A stretch of 64,000 nucleotides of DNA from Candidatus Parvarchaeota archaeon (lineage in GTDB: Archaea > Nanobdellota > Nanobdellia > WJKC01). The position numbers and the translations under genes were made by a program. Under the pieces are notes generated by a model, which saw nothing but the letters and a program-made list of their open reading frames with translations, was not told the origin of the DNA and made no database searches. This document shows, in pieces, positions 41,557 through 51,602 of the stretch. Where the stretch lies: positions 263,840 through 327,839 of the forward strand of contig JAUWZX010000001.1 of assembly GCA_030615175.1 (NCBI GenBank), read 5' to 3'. Within the stretch, counting starts at the first letter, position 1; every line of letters starts with the position of its first letter.

Positions 41557-41922
41557 CTAATGGTCGTGCCTGTCATAGTAGAATACGTGTTCTCTTTCAT
41601 TAATGAATGAAACATTAAGCGTCATAAATGCTTGTTTTAATAGCTTTTCAGCATCAGTGAGTGGCTGCGTGTTATTAGCGTAATTAAATATTATTTCAGA
41701 AATTTTAAATCCATTAATGTATTGCAGTATTTTCATTACTTGATTAATTATTTCAGCAACATTAAGTTTTCTTCCATGCTCAGTGACTAAGTTAATGAAT
41801 GCTTTATTCTTAAAGCACATGACTTTTGGCTTAATAATTAACCCGTCATGCGTTCTCAGAAATAATGTATAGCCTTCATTAGTATCCAACACCTCAACCA
41901 ATTCAAGCTCAAAAGACTTCAT
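41557..41922 (-). CDS. Small hypothetical protein next to TBP
   Basis: 121 residues, mixed alpha/beta: FELELVEVLDTNEGYTLFLR, a helical NVAEIINQVMKILQYINGF and a C-terminal TLNVSFINEREHVFYYDRHD. No membrane segment, no Cys cluster and no family recognised. It precedes tbp on the same strand by 53 bases and is divergent from the winged-helix gene at 42027. The AT content and codon pattern match its neighbours, so I regard it as real. Confidence 0.68.
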   Translation of the reverse strand: MKSFELELVEVLDTNEGYTLFLRTHDGLIIKPKVMCFKNKAFINLVTEHGRKLNVAEIINQVMKILQYINGFKISEIIFNYANNTQPLTDAEKLLKQAFMTLNVSFINEREHVFYYDRHDH

Positions 41923-42026
41923 CTAAAATCATGTATTGCTGTGTTAAATAAAAAGTCATGGTTTAAAAATTGATAAACTAAAAAGTTTATTAAATTATAT
42001 AAATAAGTTTAGTCTTTGTTTTCTTT

Positions 42027-42896
42027 ATGGGTCTTAATTTCTTCGTTCCATTCTCAGGAACCAAGCATGGGGTTAAGGATCATGTTATTACAATTCTCTC
42101 TTATAATTGGCCTCTAAGCGTTAAGAAGATTTATAATCTAATTAGGAAGAAGTATTCATTAAACATTACTTATCAGGCTGTTTATAAGACTGTTCATGAA
42201 TTAATTAAGATGAGGATTCTGGTACGGGCAGGCGAGAGGAATTATAAATTAAATCTCAAATGGCTTAAGGATCTTCACTCTTACACTGAATTGACTGAGA
42301 CTAATTATTATACTAAGAAAAGACATAATTTGATTATGGGCATCTTGGACGCTAAGGAGGAGGGTTCAATGAGTCTGCTTGTTTTTGAAACATTTTTTGA
42401 TGTTGAAAAGTACTTGTACTACTTGCAAAAGAATTTCGTGTTGAATAATAATGATAAAAGTGTTATCTGCATTCACCATAATCATGAGTGGAGGCCTTTG
42501 TTTTATTTGCGCGCTGAATATAATTGGGTTCGCAAGATTCAGGAACTCGGAGGAGAGACTTATGTTTTATGCGCTGGCAGGACTCCATTGGATAAGTGGT
42601 GCGCGAAGTTCTATAAGAGTATTGGCTTGAAGATTAAGACTGGCGTTAACTGCGCTGGCTTGAGTGAAATCATGGTTTTCGGCAACCTGGTTATTCAAAT
42701 ATTCCTTCCGAGCATGATTAAGAATAAATTACACGAGTACGCTGTTAAGTCAGGCAGTATTGAAGAACTTAAACTGTCACGTCTTGCAATGGACGTTTTT
42801 GAAAAGAAAGCAGAGATTAAGGTTGTTATTAATAAGGACTCTAAACTTGCAGAGCAGATAAGGAAGGAGACAATGAGTCATTTTAAACAGTCCTAA
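42027..42896 (+). CDS. Winged-helix protein with a large C-terminal sensor domain
   Basis: 289 residues. An N-terminal winged helix spans residues 15-75 (VKDHVITILSYNWPLSVKKI, ITYQAVYKTVHELIKMRILV). It is followed by about 200 residues of alpha/beta sequence of no recognised family, with VICIHHNHEWRPLFYL and TYVLCAGRTPLDKWCAKFYK. This part could be a ligand or effector domain. It is isolated, with a TATA-like stretch (TATATAAATA) about 30 bases upstream, and its stop overlaps the convergent ileS by 14 bases. Confidence 0.78.
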   Translation: MGLNFFVPFSGTKHGVKDHVITILSYNWPLSVKKIYNLIRKKYSLNITYQAVYKTVHELIKMRILVRAGERNYKLNLKWLKDLHSYTELTETNYYTKKRHNLIMGILDAKEEGSMSLLVFETFFDVEKYLYYLQKNFVLNNNDKSVICIHHNHEWRPLFYLRAEYNWVRKIQELGGETYVLCAGRTPLDKWCAKFYKSIGLKIKTGVNCAGLSEIMVFGNLVIQIFLPSMIKNKLHEYAVKSGSIEELKLSRLAMDVFEKKAEIKVVINKDSKLAEQIRKETMSHFKQS

Positions 42897-45800
42897 TATT
42901 AATCCTTAATTCCTTGCCCTTTATCCTGTACTCAACAGCATCTGCTGAAGTCTTGTTAAATAATAATTCTGAATTAGTCTGTTTAGTAACCCAGTCCAAG
43001 TGCTTTTTAAGCATTGTCTTTAATTCATTGTCACATTTAAGAATTATTTTAATCTTCTGGTTTCTCTTTAAGCCAAACTTTTTGCGGGTTTCCTGAATTC
43101 TCCTAATTACTTCGCGGGTGAATCCCTCACTGATTAATTCAGGACCCTGCTTTGTGTCAAGGTAAACGCTTAATGCGTCAGAAATTCTTTCACTGAGAAT
43201 GTTATTAGGTAATTTCTCAGTTATTATAAAAGCATTTTCTGGCAGCACGTAATCCTTACTTTCAACATTAATCTTAACTGACTTTAACTCTAAGAGTCCT
43301 CTTTTAATGTACTCCTGACTTAATTGCGTTAGCCTGCCAATGATTTGTGCAACAACGCCTGGGAATAATTGATTAAGCACTTTATAATCAGGTTTAACAC
43401 TAAAGTCAACCATTGGATTTTCAAATTTTAATTCTTTAATATTCGCCTGCTCCTTAATTATTTCAGTGAATTCATTTAATAATTTAGCATCCTTAGCAGC
43501 CACGTAAGCAGTCATTAAAGGCCACCTCTTATTAATCCCTGCTTTCTCCCTTAAGTGAAGAATTGCTTGAGAAATACTCCTTGCTAATTCAAAACCATTA
43601 ATGAATGATTTATTAAATGGTCTTGCCTTGGGCCATGAAAGCATGAAAACACTCTCTTCTTTAAATCTTAAGCAATTCCTTAAGTTTAAGTACATTTCCT
43701 CAGCAATGAAAGGCGAAACAATTGAAAGCATCCTGATACTGGCACTTAGGACTTTATCAATTATTGCAAGAGCATTCTTTTTCTCTTCCTTGCTCCCGAG
43801 CAATACCCTGTTCTTAATTAATTTTAAGTATTCCCTGCTGAAGTCTTCGACAAGTAATTTCTTAATTAACCGCGGAACTAAATGAATAAAGTAATTATCC
43901 ATGCACTTAGTTGTTTCACTAACTGTCTGGTTTAATCTGTTAATTATCCATTTATCCTCAGGCAATTTAATGACTAGTTCCATCACAGGCTTGTAATGTT
44001 CTATTTTAAAATTCTTTAAAGCATATAAGTGAGTGTTCCAAATCACGTTCAAAGCTCTGTGAGCATCCTTTAAATCTTTAATATTAAATTTTGGGTCAAC
44101 CCCCGGACTAGTTGAGCCAATCTGGTAAAAGCGCAGGCTGTCTGCTCCGAACTTGTTAACCATCTCCTTTGGTTCAATAACATTGCCAGCACTCTTGCTC
44201 ATCTTCTTACCTTTCTCATCAACAACGAAGCCGTGCATGAAAATCTTCTTATAAGGAGCGATGCCCCAACTCGCATTGCTTAAGCAGATAAGCGAGTTAA
44301 ACCAGCCTCTAATCTGGTCCTTGCCTTCAATTATGAATTCCATTGGGAAACTGCCTTTAAAGTAATTCTTCTTCCTTGGGAAGTTAAGACTGCTCCATGG
44401 AGCAGAGCCTGAGTCAAGCCACACGTCTAGGACGTCAGGAACCCGTTTCATTAATCCTTTGCATTTCTTACACTTAAAAGTGACTTTGTCAATGTGAGGT
44501 CTGTGAAAATCAATTTCCTTCTTAAGATTGCTTAACTTTTTTAATTCAGTCCAGGAGCCAACAAGTGTTTTTTCACCGCACTCATCGCAAATCCATATTG
44601 GTAATGGAATGCCCCAGTAGCGCTGCCTGCTAATGCACCAGTCATCAAGTTCTTTAAGCCATGAATCAAACCACGCGCTGCCAGCCCAGTCAGGAATCCA
44701 GTAAACTTTTCTGTTCTGGGCGCGCATCTTATTCCTTAACTTGCTTGTCTTAATGAACCACTGCTTGCTTGCTCTGAAAATTACAGGATTCTTTGAGCGC
44801 CAGCAGTGAGGGTATTCATGCTCAATCATTACATTAGTTAACACGCTGTTGCCGAGCATTTCAGTAATTTTTTTATCATCATCCTTAGCTCTTAAGCCAT
44901 TTAATTCTCCTGACTTATTACCGAAGTAGCCGTCATCATCCAAGTCATTAAAAACAGGCAGTTTATACTTCTTACCGACTTCATAGTCTTCTGGACCGCA
45001 GCCAGGAGCGCAGTGAACAAGTCCTGAACCAGCGCTTGTATCAACATATTTCTTGCTCAGGATTACTGTATGAACATTCTTTTTCTTAGAGTACTCTTTT
45101 AATTCAGGTATCTTGTTAGACAATGGGTGCTCATAATTTAATCCTAATAATTTATCACCTTTAAATTCCTTAATGAATTTGTATTCCTTGTTCATTAATC
45201 CTTGAATGAATGGTTCTGCCAATACCTTGGCAATAATCCAGAATTCATCACCCACTCCTGCCTTGACGTAATCTATTTCCGGATTAACCATTACTGCCAT
45301 ATTAAATGGTATTGTCCATGGAGTAGTAGTCCAAATAATTAAGTACTCATTAGGATTTTCTGTTTTGAATTTGATGTATATTGAATTTTCCTTAATTGTT
45401 TTATAATCAAGTTCATGCTTTGCCAGGGCTGTGGCGCAGACAGGGCACCAAGTAATAACTTTCCTTCCTTTGTATAATAATTTATTCTCCCATGCCTTTT
45501 TTAAAGCCCACCAACTGCCTTCAATGTAAGTATTATTTATTGACATATAAGGATTATCCCAGTCCTGCCAGATGCCTAATCGCTTGAACTCCTTATTCAT
45601 TGCTTCAAGCATTTCTAATGCATATTTCCTGCACATCTTTGTGAATTTATCAATACCTATCCTGAGGATTTCCTTCCTGTTCTTAATATTGAACTTTTTC
45701 TGTACTTGAACTTCTATTGGCAAGCCATGCATGTCATATCCTGGCTGGTCATTAACAATGAATCCCTGTATGCGTTTGTAGCGCAGTATCATATCCTTCA

Positions 45801-45975
45801 TTGCCTTATTCCACGAGTGACCTAAGTGTATGTAGCCGCTGGTGAATGGCGGTCCGTCAATGAATAAGAATTTCTTCTTGCCTCCTCTTTTCTTTACCTT
45901 CTTGTAAACATGGTTTTTCTCCCAGAACTTAATTATTTTAGGCTCTATTTTCTGCGGGTTATACCTTACTTCCAT
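42883..45975 (-). CDS. ileS: Isoleucine--tRNA ligase
   Basis: 1030 residues, class I synthetase. The HIGH-type motif lies in PPFTSGYIHLGHSWNKAMKD near 41-60, and the KMSKS motif in VDEKGKKMSKSAGNVIEPKE near 588-607. The CP1 editing domain (IWTTTPWTIPFNMAVMV, AGSGLVHCAPGCGPEDYEVG) and the RYWGIPLPIW region are intact. Zinc cysteines appear in CDECGEK and CKKCKG. It must charge the UAU tRNA-Ile of this genome as well as any GAU isoacceptor. Confidence 0.97.
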   Translation of the reverse strand: MEVRYNPQKIEPKIIKFWEKNHVYKKVKKRGGKKKFLFIDGPPFTSGYIHLGHSWNKAMKDMILRYKRIQGFIVNDQPGYDMHGLPIEVQVQKKFNIKNRKEILRIGIDKFTKMCRKYALEMLEAMNKEFKRLGIWQDWDNPYMSINNTYIEGSWWALKKAWENKLLYKGRKVITWCPVCATALAKHELDYKTIKENSIYIKFKTENPNEYLIIWTTTPWTIPFNMAVMVNPEIDYVKAGVGDEFWIIAKVLAEPFIQGLMNKEYKFIKEFKGDKLLGLNYEHPLSNKIPELKEYSKKKNVHTVILSKKYVDTSAGSGLVHCAPGCGPEDYEVGKKYKLPVFNDLDDDGYFGNKSGELNGLRAKDDDKKITEMLGNSVLTNVMIEHEYPHCWRSKNPVIFRASKQWFIKTSKLRNKMRAQNRKVYWIPDWAGSAWFDSWLKELDDWCISRQRYWGIPLPIWICDECGEKTLVGSWTELKKLSNLKKEIDFHRPHIDKVTFKCKKCKGLMKRVPDVLDVWLDSGSAPWSSLNFPRKKNYFKGSFPMEFIIEGKDQIRGWFNSLICLSNASWGIAPYKKIFMHGFVVDEKGKKMSKSAGNVIEPKEMVNKFGADSLRFYQIGSTSPGVDPKFNIKDLKDAHRALNVIWNTHLYALKNFKIEHYKPVMELVIKLPEDKWIINRLNQTVSETTKCMDNYFIHLVPRLIKKLLVEDFSREYLKLIKNRVLLGSKEEKKNALAIIDKVLSASIRMLSIVSPFIAEEMYLNLRNCLRFKEESVFMLSWPKARPFNKSFINGFELARSISQAILHLREKAGINKRWPLMTAYVAAKDAKLLNEFTEIIKEQANIKELKFENPMVDFSVKPDYKVLNQLFPGVVAQIIGRLTQLSQEYIKRGLLELKSVKINVESKDYVLPENAFIITEKLPNNILSERISDALSVYLDTKQGPELISEGFTREVIRRIQETRKKFGLKRNQKIKIILKCDNELKTMLKKHLDWVTKQTNSELLFNKTSADAVEYRIKGKELRINIRTV

Positions 45976-46085
45976 AAAGAGTGGATTAGAAATTTTTCAT
46001 TTTTAAACCCTTTGATTAATTTACTAAAACTTATCCTTAGAAGCCGTAAATATTTAAAAGTAGTAGTGCTATCACAATTAAGATT

Positions 46086-47045
46086 ATGAGTGCTCTTGAT
46101 ATTTGGACTGAGAAGTACAGACCAAAGCGATTAAATGACGTTTATGGTCAGGTAGGCATTATTAAGCGATTAAAATCATTTGTTAAGGCTAAGAGCATGC
46201 CGCACTTATTATTTGCTGGTCCTGCAGGCACAGGAAAAACCACCTGTGCTTTGGCAATTGCCAGGGAGTTATATAGTGATGAATGGGGTCATAATTTTAT
46301 GGAATTAAATGCGAGTGATATGAGAGGGATTGATGTTGTTAGAGGCAGGATTAAGAATTTTGCGAGGACAATGCCCTTTGGAGGATTATCTTTTAAGTTA
46401 ATACTATTAGATGAGGCTGATGCGTTAACAAGGGATGCGCAGCACGCTTTAAGGAGGACTATGGAGAAATATGCTTCAACTTGCAGGTTCATACTTGACT
46501 GTAATTATTCATCAAAAATTATTGACCCAATCCAGTCAAGGTGTGCTGTATTCAGGTTTAAGCCGTTAAATGAGCCGGTAGTTACTGAATTATTACGTGA
46601 CGTTTCAAGGAAGGAAGGATTAAAAATCACTGAGAATGCATTAAAAATCTTGTATGAAGTTTCACGAGGCGACTTGAGGAAGTCATTAAATTTATTGCAG
46701 GCAACTTCAAGCATAACTAAGGTGATTAATGAATCATTAATTCATGAAGTAGCGAGTTATGCAAAACCTGAAGAAATGAATAAAGTGATTAAATTAGCTC
46801 TTAACAATGAATTTGATAAGTCAAAGGACTTAGTGATGAACTTAATGATTAAGTACGGCTTGTCAGGGGTTGATGCAATAAAACAATTACACTCGCAAGT
46901 AATCAGGATGGACCTGCCAAGAGAACTGAAGGTGTCATTAATAGACAGGATAGGGGAGTACGAGTTTAGAATGATTGAAGGAGCAGACGAGTTCTTGCAA
47001 ATGGATGCATTAATAGCTCAGATATGCTACTTAGGGAATAAGTGA
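46086..47045 (+). CDS. rfcS: Replication factor C small subunit
   Basis: 319-residue AAA+ clamp-loader subunit. WTEKYRPKRLNDVYGQ, Walker A FAGPAGTGKTTCALAIAREL (near 42-61), Walker B KLILLDEADALTRDAQHALR and the SRC motif PIQSRCAVFRF are all present. It loads the PCNA clamp with the large subunit, whose gene starts four bases downstream. The TATA-like ATATTTAAAAGT lies about 30 bases before the start. Confidence 0.96.
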   Translation: MSALDIWTEKYRPKRLNDVYGQVGIIKRLKSFVKAKSMPHLLFAGPAGTGKTTCALAIARELYSDEWGHNFMELNASDMRGIDVVRGRIKNFARTMPFGGLSFKLILLDEADALTRDAQHALRRTMEKYASTCRFILDCNYSSKIIDPIQSRCAVFRFKPLNEPVVTELLRDVSRKEGLKITENALKILYEVSRGDLRKSLNLLQATSSITKVINESLIHEVASYAKPEEMNKVIKLALNNEFDKSKDLVMNLMIKYGLSGVDAIKQLHSQVIRMDLPRELKVSLIDRIGEYEFRMIEGADEFLQMDALIAQICYLGNK

Positions 47046-47049
47046 TTTT

Positions 47050-48171
47050 ATGAATCTTCCATGGTATGACAAGCACGCGCCAAGAGAATTAAAAGAGATT
47101 ATTGGACAGGGAACTGCAAGAGTGCTGGAATGCGTAAGAAAAAATAAAACTTGTCTTATTACTGGACCATCAGGGACTGGGAAAACAGTGACTGCGCATG
47201 CAATAGCTCATGAGTGTGGAATGCAGTTAGTTGAGTTAAGTGCTGACGAGAAAAGAAATAAGGATTACATAAATAGCGTTCTCAGTAATACATTAGTGAC
47301 AAAAGGATTGTTTGGCAAAAAATTAGTGCTCGTTGACGATGTTGACTTGCTGGATAGAGGAGGCATGCCTGAATTAATTAAGTGCATAAAAAAGAGCATG
47401 GTGCCAGTGATACTTACTGCAAGAGATAAGTGGGACAAGAAACTAAGAACATTAAGGAATTACTGCGAGATAATTGAGTACAGGAAGTTAAGGACTGCGT
47501 GGACTGCAAAAGTGCTTAAAAGAATAAGTGAGGAGGAAGGCATAAAAGTAAGTGATGAGAATTTATATAAGATTGCAGTGAACGCAATTGGTGACTTAAG
47601 AGCTGCAATAAATGACTTGGAGTTACTCGGCAAGGATGGAGAGATAACAAATTATGAGGTAAAATCCTTAACTTACAGGGAGAAGCCGATAAGCATTCAT
47701 GAGGGATTAACAAGGCTATTCAATGCAACGAGTTTTGAAGAAGCTCATAATTCATTAATTAATGTTGAAATGGATATTAACGAGAAAATGCTCTGGATAA
47801 GTGAAAACGCATCAAAGAATTCTTACAATAATTTATCAAGGGCTGACGTGTTCATAGGCAGAGTCAGAAGGTGGCAGTATTACAGGTACTGGGCTTACGC
47901 TAACGCGTTAATGACTGCAGGCGTTAAAGGAAAATCTTATTATGGATTCAGCCGGCCGAGTAAAATCATGAAGTTATGGAAAAGCAAGAGCGAGCGCGTG
48001 TTAAGAGATAATGTCCTAACACTTCTAAAGGAAAGAATTCATGCAAGCAAGAAGAAAATAATGAGTGAACACCTGCCTTACTTGAAAGTCATGTGTAAGA
48101 ATAAGGAATTCAAAAATTCATTAATAAGTGAATTAGGGTTAAGCCCTAAAGAAGCAGGAATATTATCTTAA
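47050..48171 (+). CDS. rfcL: Replication factor C large subunit
   Basis: 373 residues. WYDKHAPRELKEIIGQ, Walker A LITGPSGTGKTVTAHAIAHE and a Walker B region KLVLVDDVDLLDRGGMPELI mark the AAA+ module. The remaining 180 residues are the collar. It is shorter than typical RFC-L of 480-500 residues and lacks the usual C-terminal PIP-box tail, a reduction seen in small genomes. It forms the loader with RfcS; its stop overlaps the convergent Zn-finger gene by nine bases. Confidence 0.94.
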   Translation: MNLPWYDKHAPRELKEIIGQGTARVLECVRKNKTCLITGPSGTGKTVTAHAIAHECGMQLVELSADEKRNKDYINSVLSNTLVTKGLFGKKLVLVDDVDLLDRGGMPELIKCIKKSMVPVILTARDKWDKKLRTLRNYCEIIEYRKLRTAWTAKVLKRISEEEGIKVSDENLYKIAVNAIGDLRAAINDLELLGKDGEITNYEVKSLTYREKPISIHEGLTRLFNATSFEEAHNSLINVEMDINEKMLWISENASKNSYNNLSRADVFIGRVRRWQYYRYWAYANALMTAGVKGKSYYGFSRPSKIMKLWKSKSERVLRDNVLTLLKERIHASKKKIMSEHLPYLKVMCKNKEFKNSLISELGLSPKEAGILS

Positions 48172-48789
48172 TCTTCTAATTTCCTTTTTTATTTTAGTGA
48201 GTAAATCTTCATTGTCTTTAAACGGGATTAATTTAGGTTCATGGCTTTTATCCCTTTCCTGATAATCTTTTAATAAAATGACATCCAAGTCAGACCATCC
48301 TTCTTCTTCCTGTTTCCATTCTGGAATATTTATGTAAATGTCTTCATTACAGTTTTCACAATACATTATAAATAAATCTTCTTTAAATCTAGAGAAGTCT
48401 GATAATTCTTCATGACTGCATTTCTGTTTAGGCAACTCATAATTTTTTGAAGTGTAAAATCCTTTCTTAATCTTTCCCTGCTCTTCAAGTTCATAGAATT
48501 CCTTTACAGACATGTCTATGAATTCTGAACAATCGCAAAGCCAGCAATGAATATTTTTCTCAAAATCATGGCCAGATACATTCATACTTCTGTCTGTCAT
48601 ATAAAATGATGCTGAGTGACAGTTCTTGCATAAAAAAGGAGAAAACCCAAACCCCTTTTTTAAAATATCGCATTCAGGGCAGTATGAATGCTCATAAGAC
48701 AAACCGACAAGGTTAACGAACGTCTTTAAGTCACTTTCACACCCAGGGCAATTCAATGGATTCCCCATAATGTTTTTATTGCTTTTCAT
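48163..48789 (-). CDS. Multi-zinc-ribbon protein, unknown function
   Basis: 208 residues with at least five Cys pairs (NCPGC, SYCPEC, FLCKNC, CWLCDC, MYCENC) plus several His, so three or more zinc sites are probable. No catalytic motif and no membrane segment. It starts with a four-base overlap of the 938-residue surface protein stop, so it ends the long minus-strand pilus operon although nothing about it looks exported. It may act in the cytoplasm in assembly or regulation. Family not recognised. Confidence 0.68.
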   Translation of the reverse strand: MKSNKNIMGNPLNCPGCESDLKTFVNLVGLSYEHSYCPECDILKKGFGFSPFLCKNCHSASFYMTDRSMNVSGHDFEKNIHCWLCDCSEFIDMSVKEFYELEEQGKIKKGFYTSKNYELPKQKCSHEELSDFSRFKEDLFIMYCENCNEDIYINIPEWKQEEEGWSDLDVILLKDYQERDKSHEPKLIPFKDNEDLLTKIKKEIRRLR

Positions 48790-51602
48790 GAATGCTCGCT
48801 TAAACTAAACTCATAACTAGTGATATTATACTCTGATGATACTTCCCAATTATTAGTAACTAATTCATGCAAGTGAGCAGATGGCTCTTCATTAATGAGG
48901 AACCTGTAAGTGCCTGATTTATAAGCCTTCAAGCGTAGGGTGGAATCATTAATGTGCACGGAATTATTATAAGAAAGGTCTCTTGGTTTGAAAATGACAG
49001 AGAGCGTATCATTTGCAGCAGTCTTGCGAACATAATTAATGACATTCCCTAAATTAACCTTGTTAATGTAATTATCAGTGTCACTTTCATTCAAGAAGCC
49101 GGAGCCCAGGTAGTCATAATAAAGAGTGTCAGAATTATTTAACTTAAAATCAGGACCAAAGGTTACTTCCACAGTTGAATTAACTATAACGTCAAACATT
49201 GAAGCATTATAATAAAACAAGAAGTAATAATTAGTGTTGGAAGCATTAGCATATAAAACAACTCTGGCAGGACCATACTCCAAGAATTTAATGTTTGAAA
49301 GTCCATTAACGCATGAAGGGTCGCAAGTAGTCCACCCGCTACTCCAGTCAACGCCGTTAACAATGAAGTCTGAATCATCAAGGTCGAAACTAAAAAAAGA
49401 ATTATTAATCTCGTAATCACTTAAATCATAACTTAAGTCACTGCTCTGATTCTTGCTATTGTAGTAAGAACCAGTGTTATAATAATAATAAAAATTCTTA
49501 GGAACCGTACTCGTAATTCCATAAGATATTAAATTAATATTTGGATTATCAGGGTCAATGCAGAATAATTCATTAACGCAAGCGTAACGCAGACTGGAAT
49601 TAACAAGTGCGGGACTAGTACTATCAAGAGTTAATTTGTAATAACAACCGTCAAGGCATTTGGAAACAATTGAGTTAAGGGCTAAAGTGCTGCCGTTATC
49701 AGTGCTTAAAGTGTTATTCAAATAATCAATTAATTTAGCAGTCCTTGAATAAGTATTAACTGACATGTTCACTTCAGTCACTGATTCGTTAACAACGAAG
49801 GACAGTTCATTAAAATGCGCGTGAGCAGGCAGCCCGACAATTAACTTAGGCGATGAGGAATTAACAAAGAATAAAGGATTGCTGCCATTAAATGAGACAT
49901 TATAAAAACCAGACTGATTAACATTCTTTAACTCAATATTATAAAAATCAGCATTAACGTCATAAAAATTAATTAAAGTGCCATTAGGGTAGTAAGTGTA
50001 AGCGCTTAAAGCACCAGTTACTTGCTTGTTAATGCTAACATTAAAATCCCTGCCATCCAAGTTTAATAATAAAATTGAATTATTATACAATGAATTATTA
50101 AGCAAAGGACTCATTGATTCATTCAAGTAATTATTAGTTGATAACTGCCCCACTAACGCTCCTTCCCTGCCCACTAACTCAACGGAATTAGGGTCAAAAC
50201 CACTGCTGAATAATCCATCAATAACTAAAGGATTCTTTGAATCCCCGCCAGCAACGTTAATGCTTGAACGCTTAGTCAAGTTATCATGCCAGTAAGACCG
50301 GTTATTATAAAATTCCAAATTCTTTGAACTGCTCACTAAGACAGTAACAAAGGAATTGAACTGGATAAAGTACCTGTTAAGAATGTTTAATAAAATAAGC
50401 ATTTCATCAATTAAATCCTCATCAAAGTTATCAGTCATGACAGTGTAATTCAACTTGTTAATCTTAATTGAGTCATTATGCATTGGTAAGAGCGTCAAGG
50501 TATTATTATAATAAGTGCCTTTGGTTAAAGGCGAGCCATTAAAACTCCTTAATATCAATGAATTACTTGAAGCAGTGCTCTTAAGAAGAATTTCAGTAGA
50601 AGTGCTACTAATTAATGATCCTAAAGCATAATTAGTGTCATAAAACGTACTCCAATCCCCGGAACTAATAATTATCTCATCCTGCTCTGGAACTGGCTCA
50701 TAAGAATTGCCTGCTGAATCATTGTAATCGCTTAAATCACTCTTTGAAACGTCAACAGCGAATTCCCAGGTATTGCAACTGGAATTAGCGGCAACAGTTA
50801 AGTAGTCATAAATAATAATCCTATCAGGTAAGAAGTATTCTTTAATTTCATAACTGCTGTTAGTGAATCTCGAACCAGTAATTATGACTTCCAAGAAGTA
50901 TTTATAGTCATTAACTGTGTAAACCTGATTAGAACTCTCTGAAAGATTATAATAATTATTAGAACAGTTAAGTCTTGCTTCAAGAAAATTCAGAACACTA
51001 CCCCTGCCTGAAATATTAAGATTATCAAATGAACCGCCAAGACTCTTATTAATCCTTAAAGAGTAAAGACCAGTCCTTATATCAATGAATTCTGAAGTAT
51101 CATTATAAACAATCATTGATTCAGTGAACTCATTGTCCTTTTTAGGGCTTGAAATCTTATTATAATATAAATAATACTTGGAGTTGTCCATGGAATTCAT
51201 TGAGGACTGGAAGTAAAGCATGCCAGTCTTCTCACTCACATTAGACCATGACACGCCGAAAGGAACTCTGCTCTTATTCTCGTCAATAAGTATTAATGAC
51301 TCTGCATGAATGTCATTAGGCAGGTTAATACTCATGCTAATCATGTTATCCTTTAATGAGAAATTATTATACACCTTAATAATTGTCCTTGAATCATAAG
51401 GCAGAAGCCATTCATTAATGAAGTACTCATTAAATGAATTCTTTAGCGTGTCCTTAACGAAACGCAAGTTCTTAACATCCTGCAAGTCAACCTCAAAGTC
51501 ACGATACTTTAATTCATTAGGAATTGTTAAAATATTGGTTATTACTGAAACCGCCATTGCTACGAGCACTATTGTGCTAACAAAGAATTGAGCTCTTTTC
51601 AC
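48786..51602 (-). CDS. Large surface protein with pilin-like N-terminus
   Basis: 938 residues. The N-terminus MKRAQFFVSTIVLVAMAVSV has a short basic start, a cleavable-looking RA|Q and a 20-residue hydrophobic helix, as in class III (prepilin) signal peptides. The rest is Asn, Ser, Tyr and Asp rich with many N-glycosylation sequons, a long beta-rich extracellular part. Cysteines cluster late in the chain (CLDGCYYKL, WTTCDPSCVNG). There is no C-terminal membrane helix. It overlaps the next surface gene by four bases. Probably a major surface or tip subunit of the pilus-like machine. Confidence 0.78.
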   Translation of the reverse strand: MKRAQFFVSTIVLVAMAVSVITNILTIPNELKYRDFEVDLQDVKNLRFVKDTLKNSFNEYFINEWLLPYDSRTIIKVYNNFSLKDNMISMSINLPNDIHAESLILIDENKSRVPFGVSWSNVSEKTGMLYFQSSMNSMDNSKYYLYYNKISSPKKDNEFTESMIVYNDTSEFIDIRTGLYSLRINKSLGGSFDNLNISGRGSVLNFLEARLNCSNNYYNLSESSNQVYTVNDYKYFLEVIITGSRFTNSSYEIKEYFLPDRIIIYDYLTVAANSSCNTWEFAVDVSKSDLSDYNDSAGNSYEPVPEQDEIIISSGDWSTFYDTNYALGSLISSTSTEILLKSTASSNSLILRSFNGSPLTKGTYYNNTLTLLPMHNDSIKINKLNYTVMTDNFDEDLIDEMLILLNILNRYFIQFNSFVTVLVSSSKNLEFYNNRSYWHDNLTKRSSINVAGGDSKNPLVIDGLFSSGFDPNSVELVGREGALVGQLSTNNYLNESMSPLLNNSLYNNSILLLNLDGRDFNVSINKQVTGALSAYTYYPNGTLINFYDVNADFYNIELKNVNQSGFYNVSFNGSNPLFFVNSSSPKLIVGLPAHAHFNELSFVVNESVTEVNMSVNTYSRTAKLIDYLNNTLSTDNGSTLALNSIVSKCLDGCYYKLTLDSTSPALVNSSLRYACVNELFCIDPDNPNINLISYGITSTVPKNFYYYYNTGSYYNSKNQSSDLSYDLSDYEINNSFFSFDLDDSDFIVNGVDWSSGWTTCDPSCVNGLSNIKFLEYGPARVVLYANASNTNYYFLFYYNASMFDVIVNSTVEVTFGPDFKLNNSDTLYYDYLGSGFLNESDTDNYINKVNLGNVINYVRKTAANDTLSVIFKPRDLSYNNSVHINDSTLRLKAYKSGTYRFLINEEPSAHLHELVTNNWEVSSEYNITSYEFSLSEHS

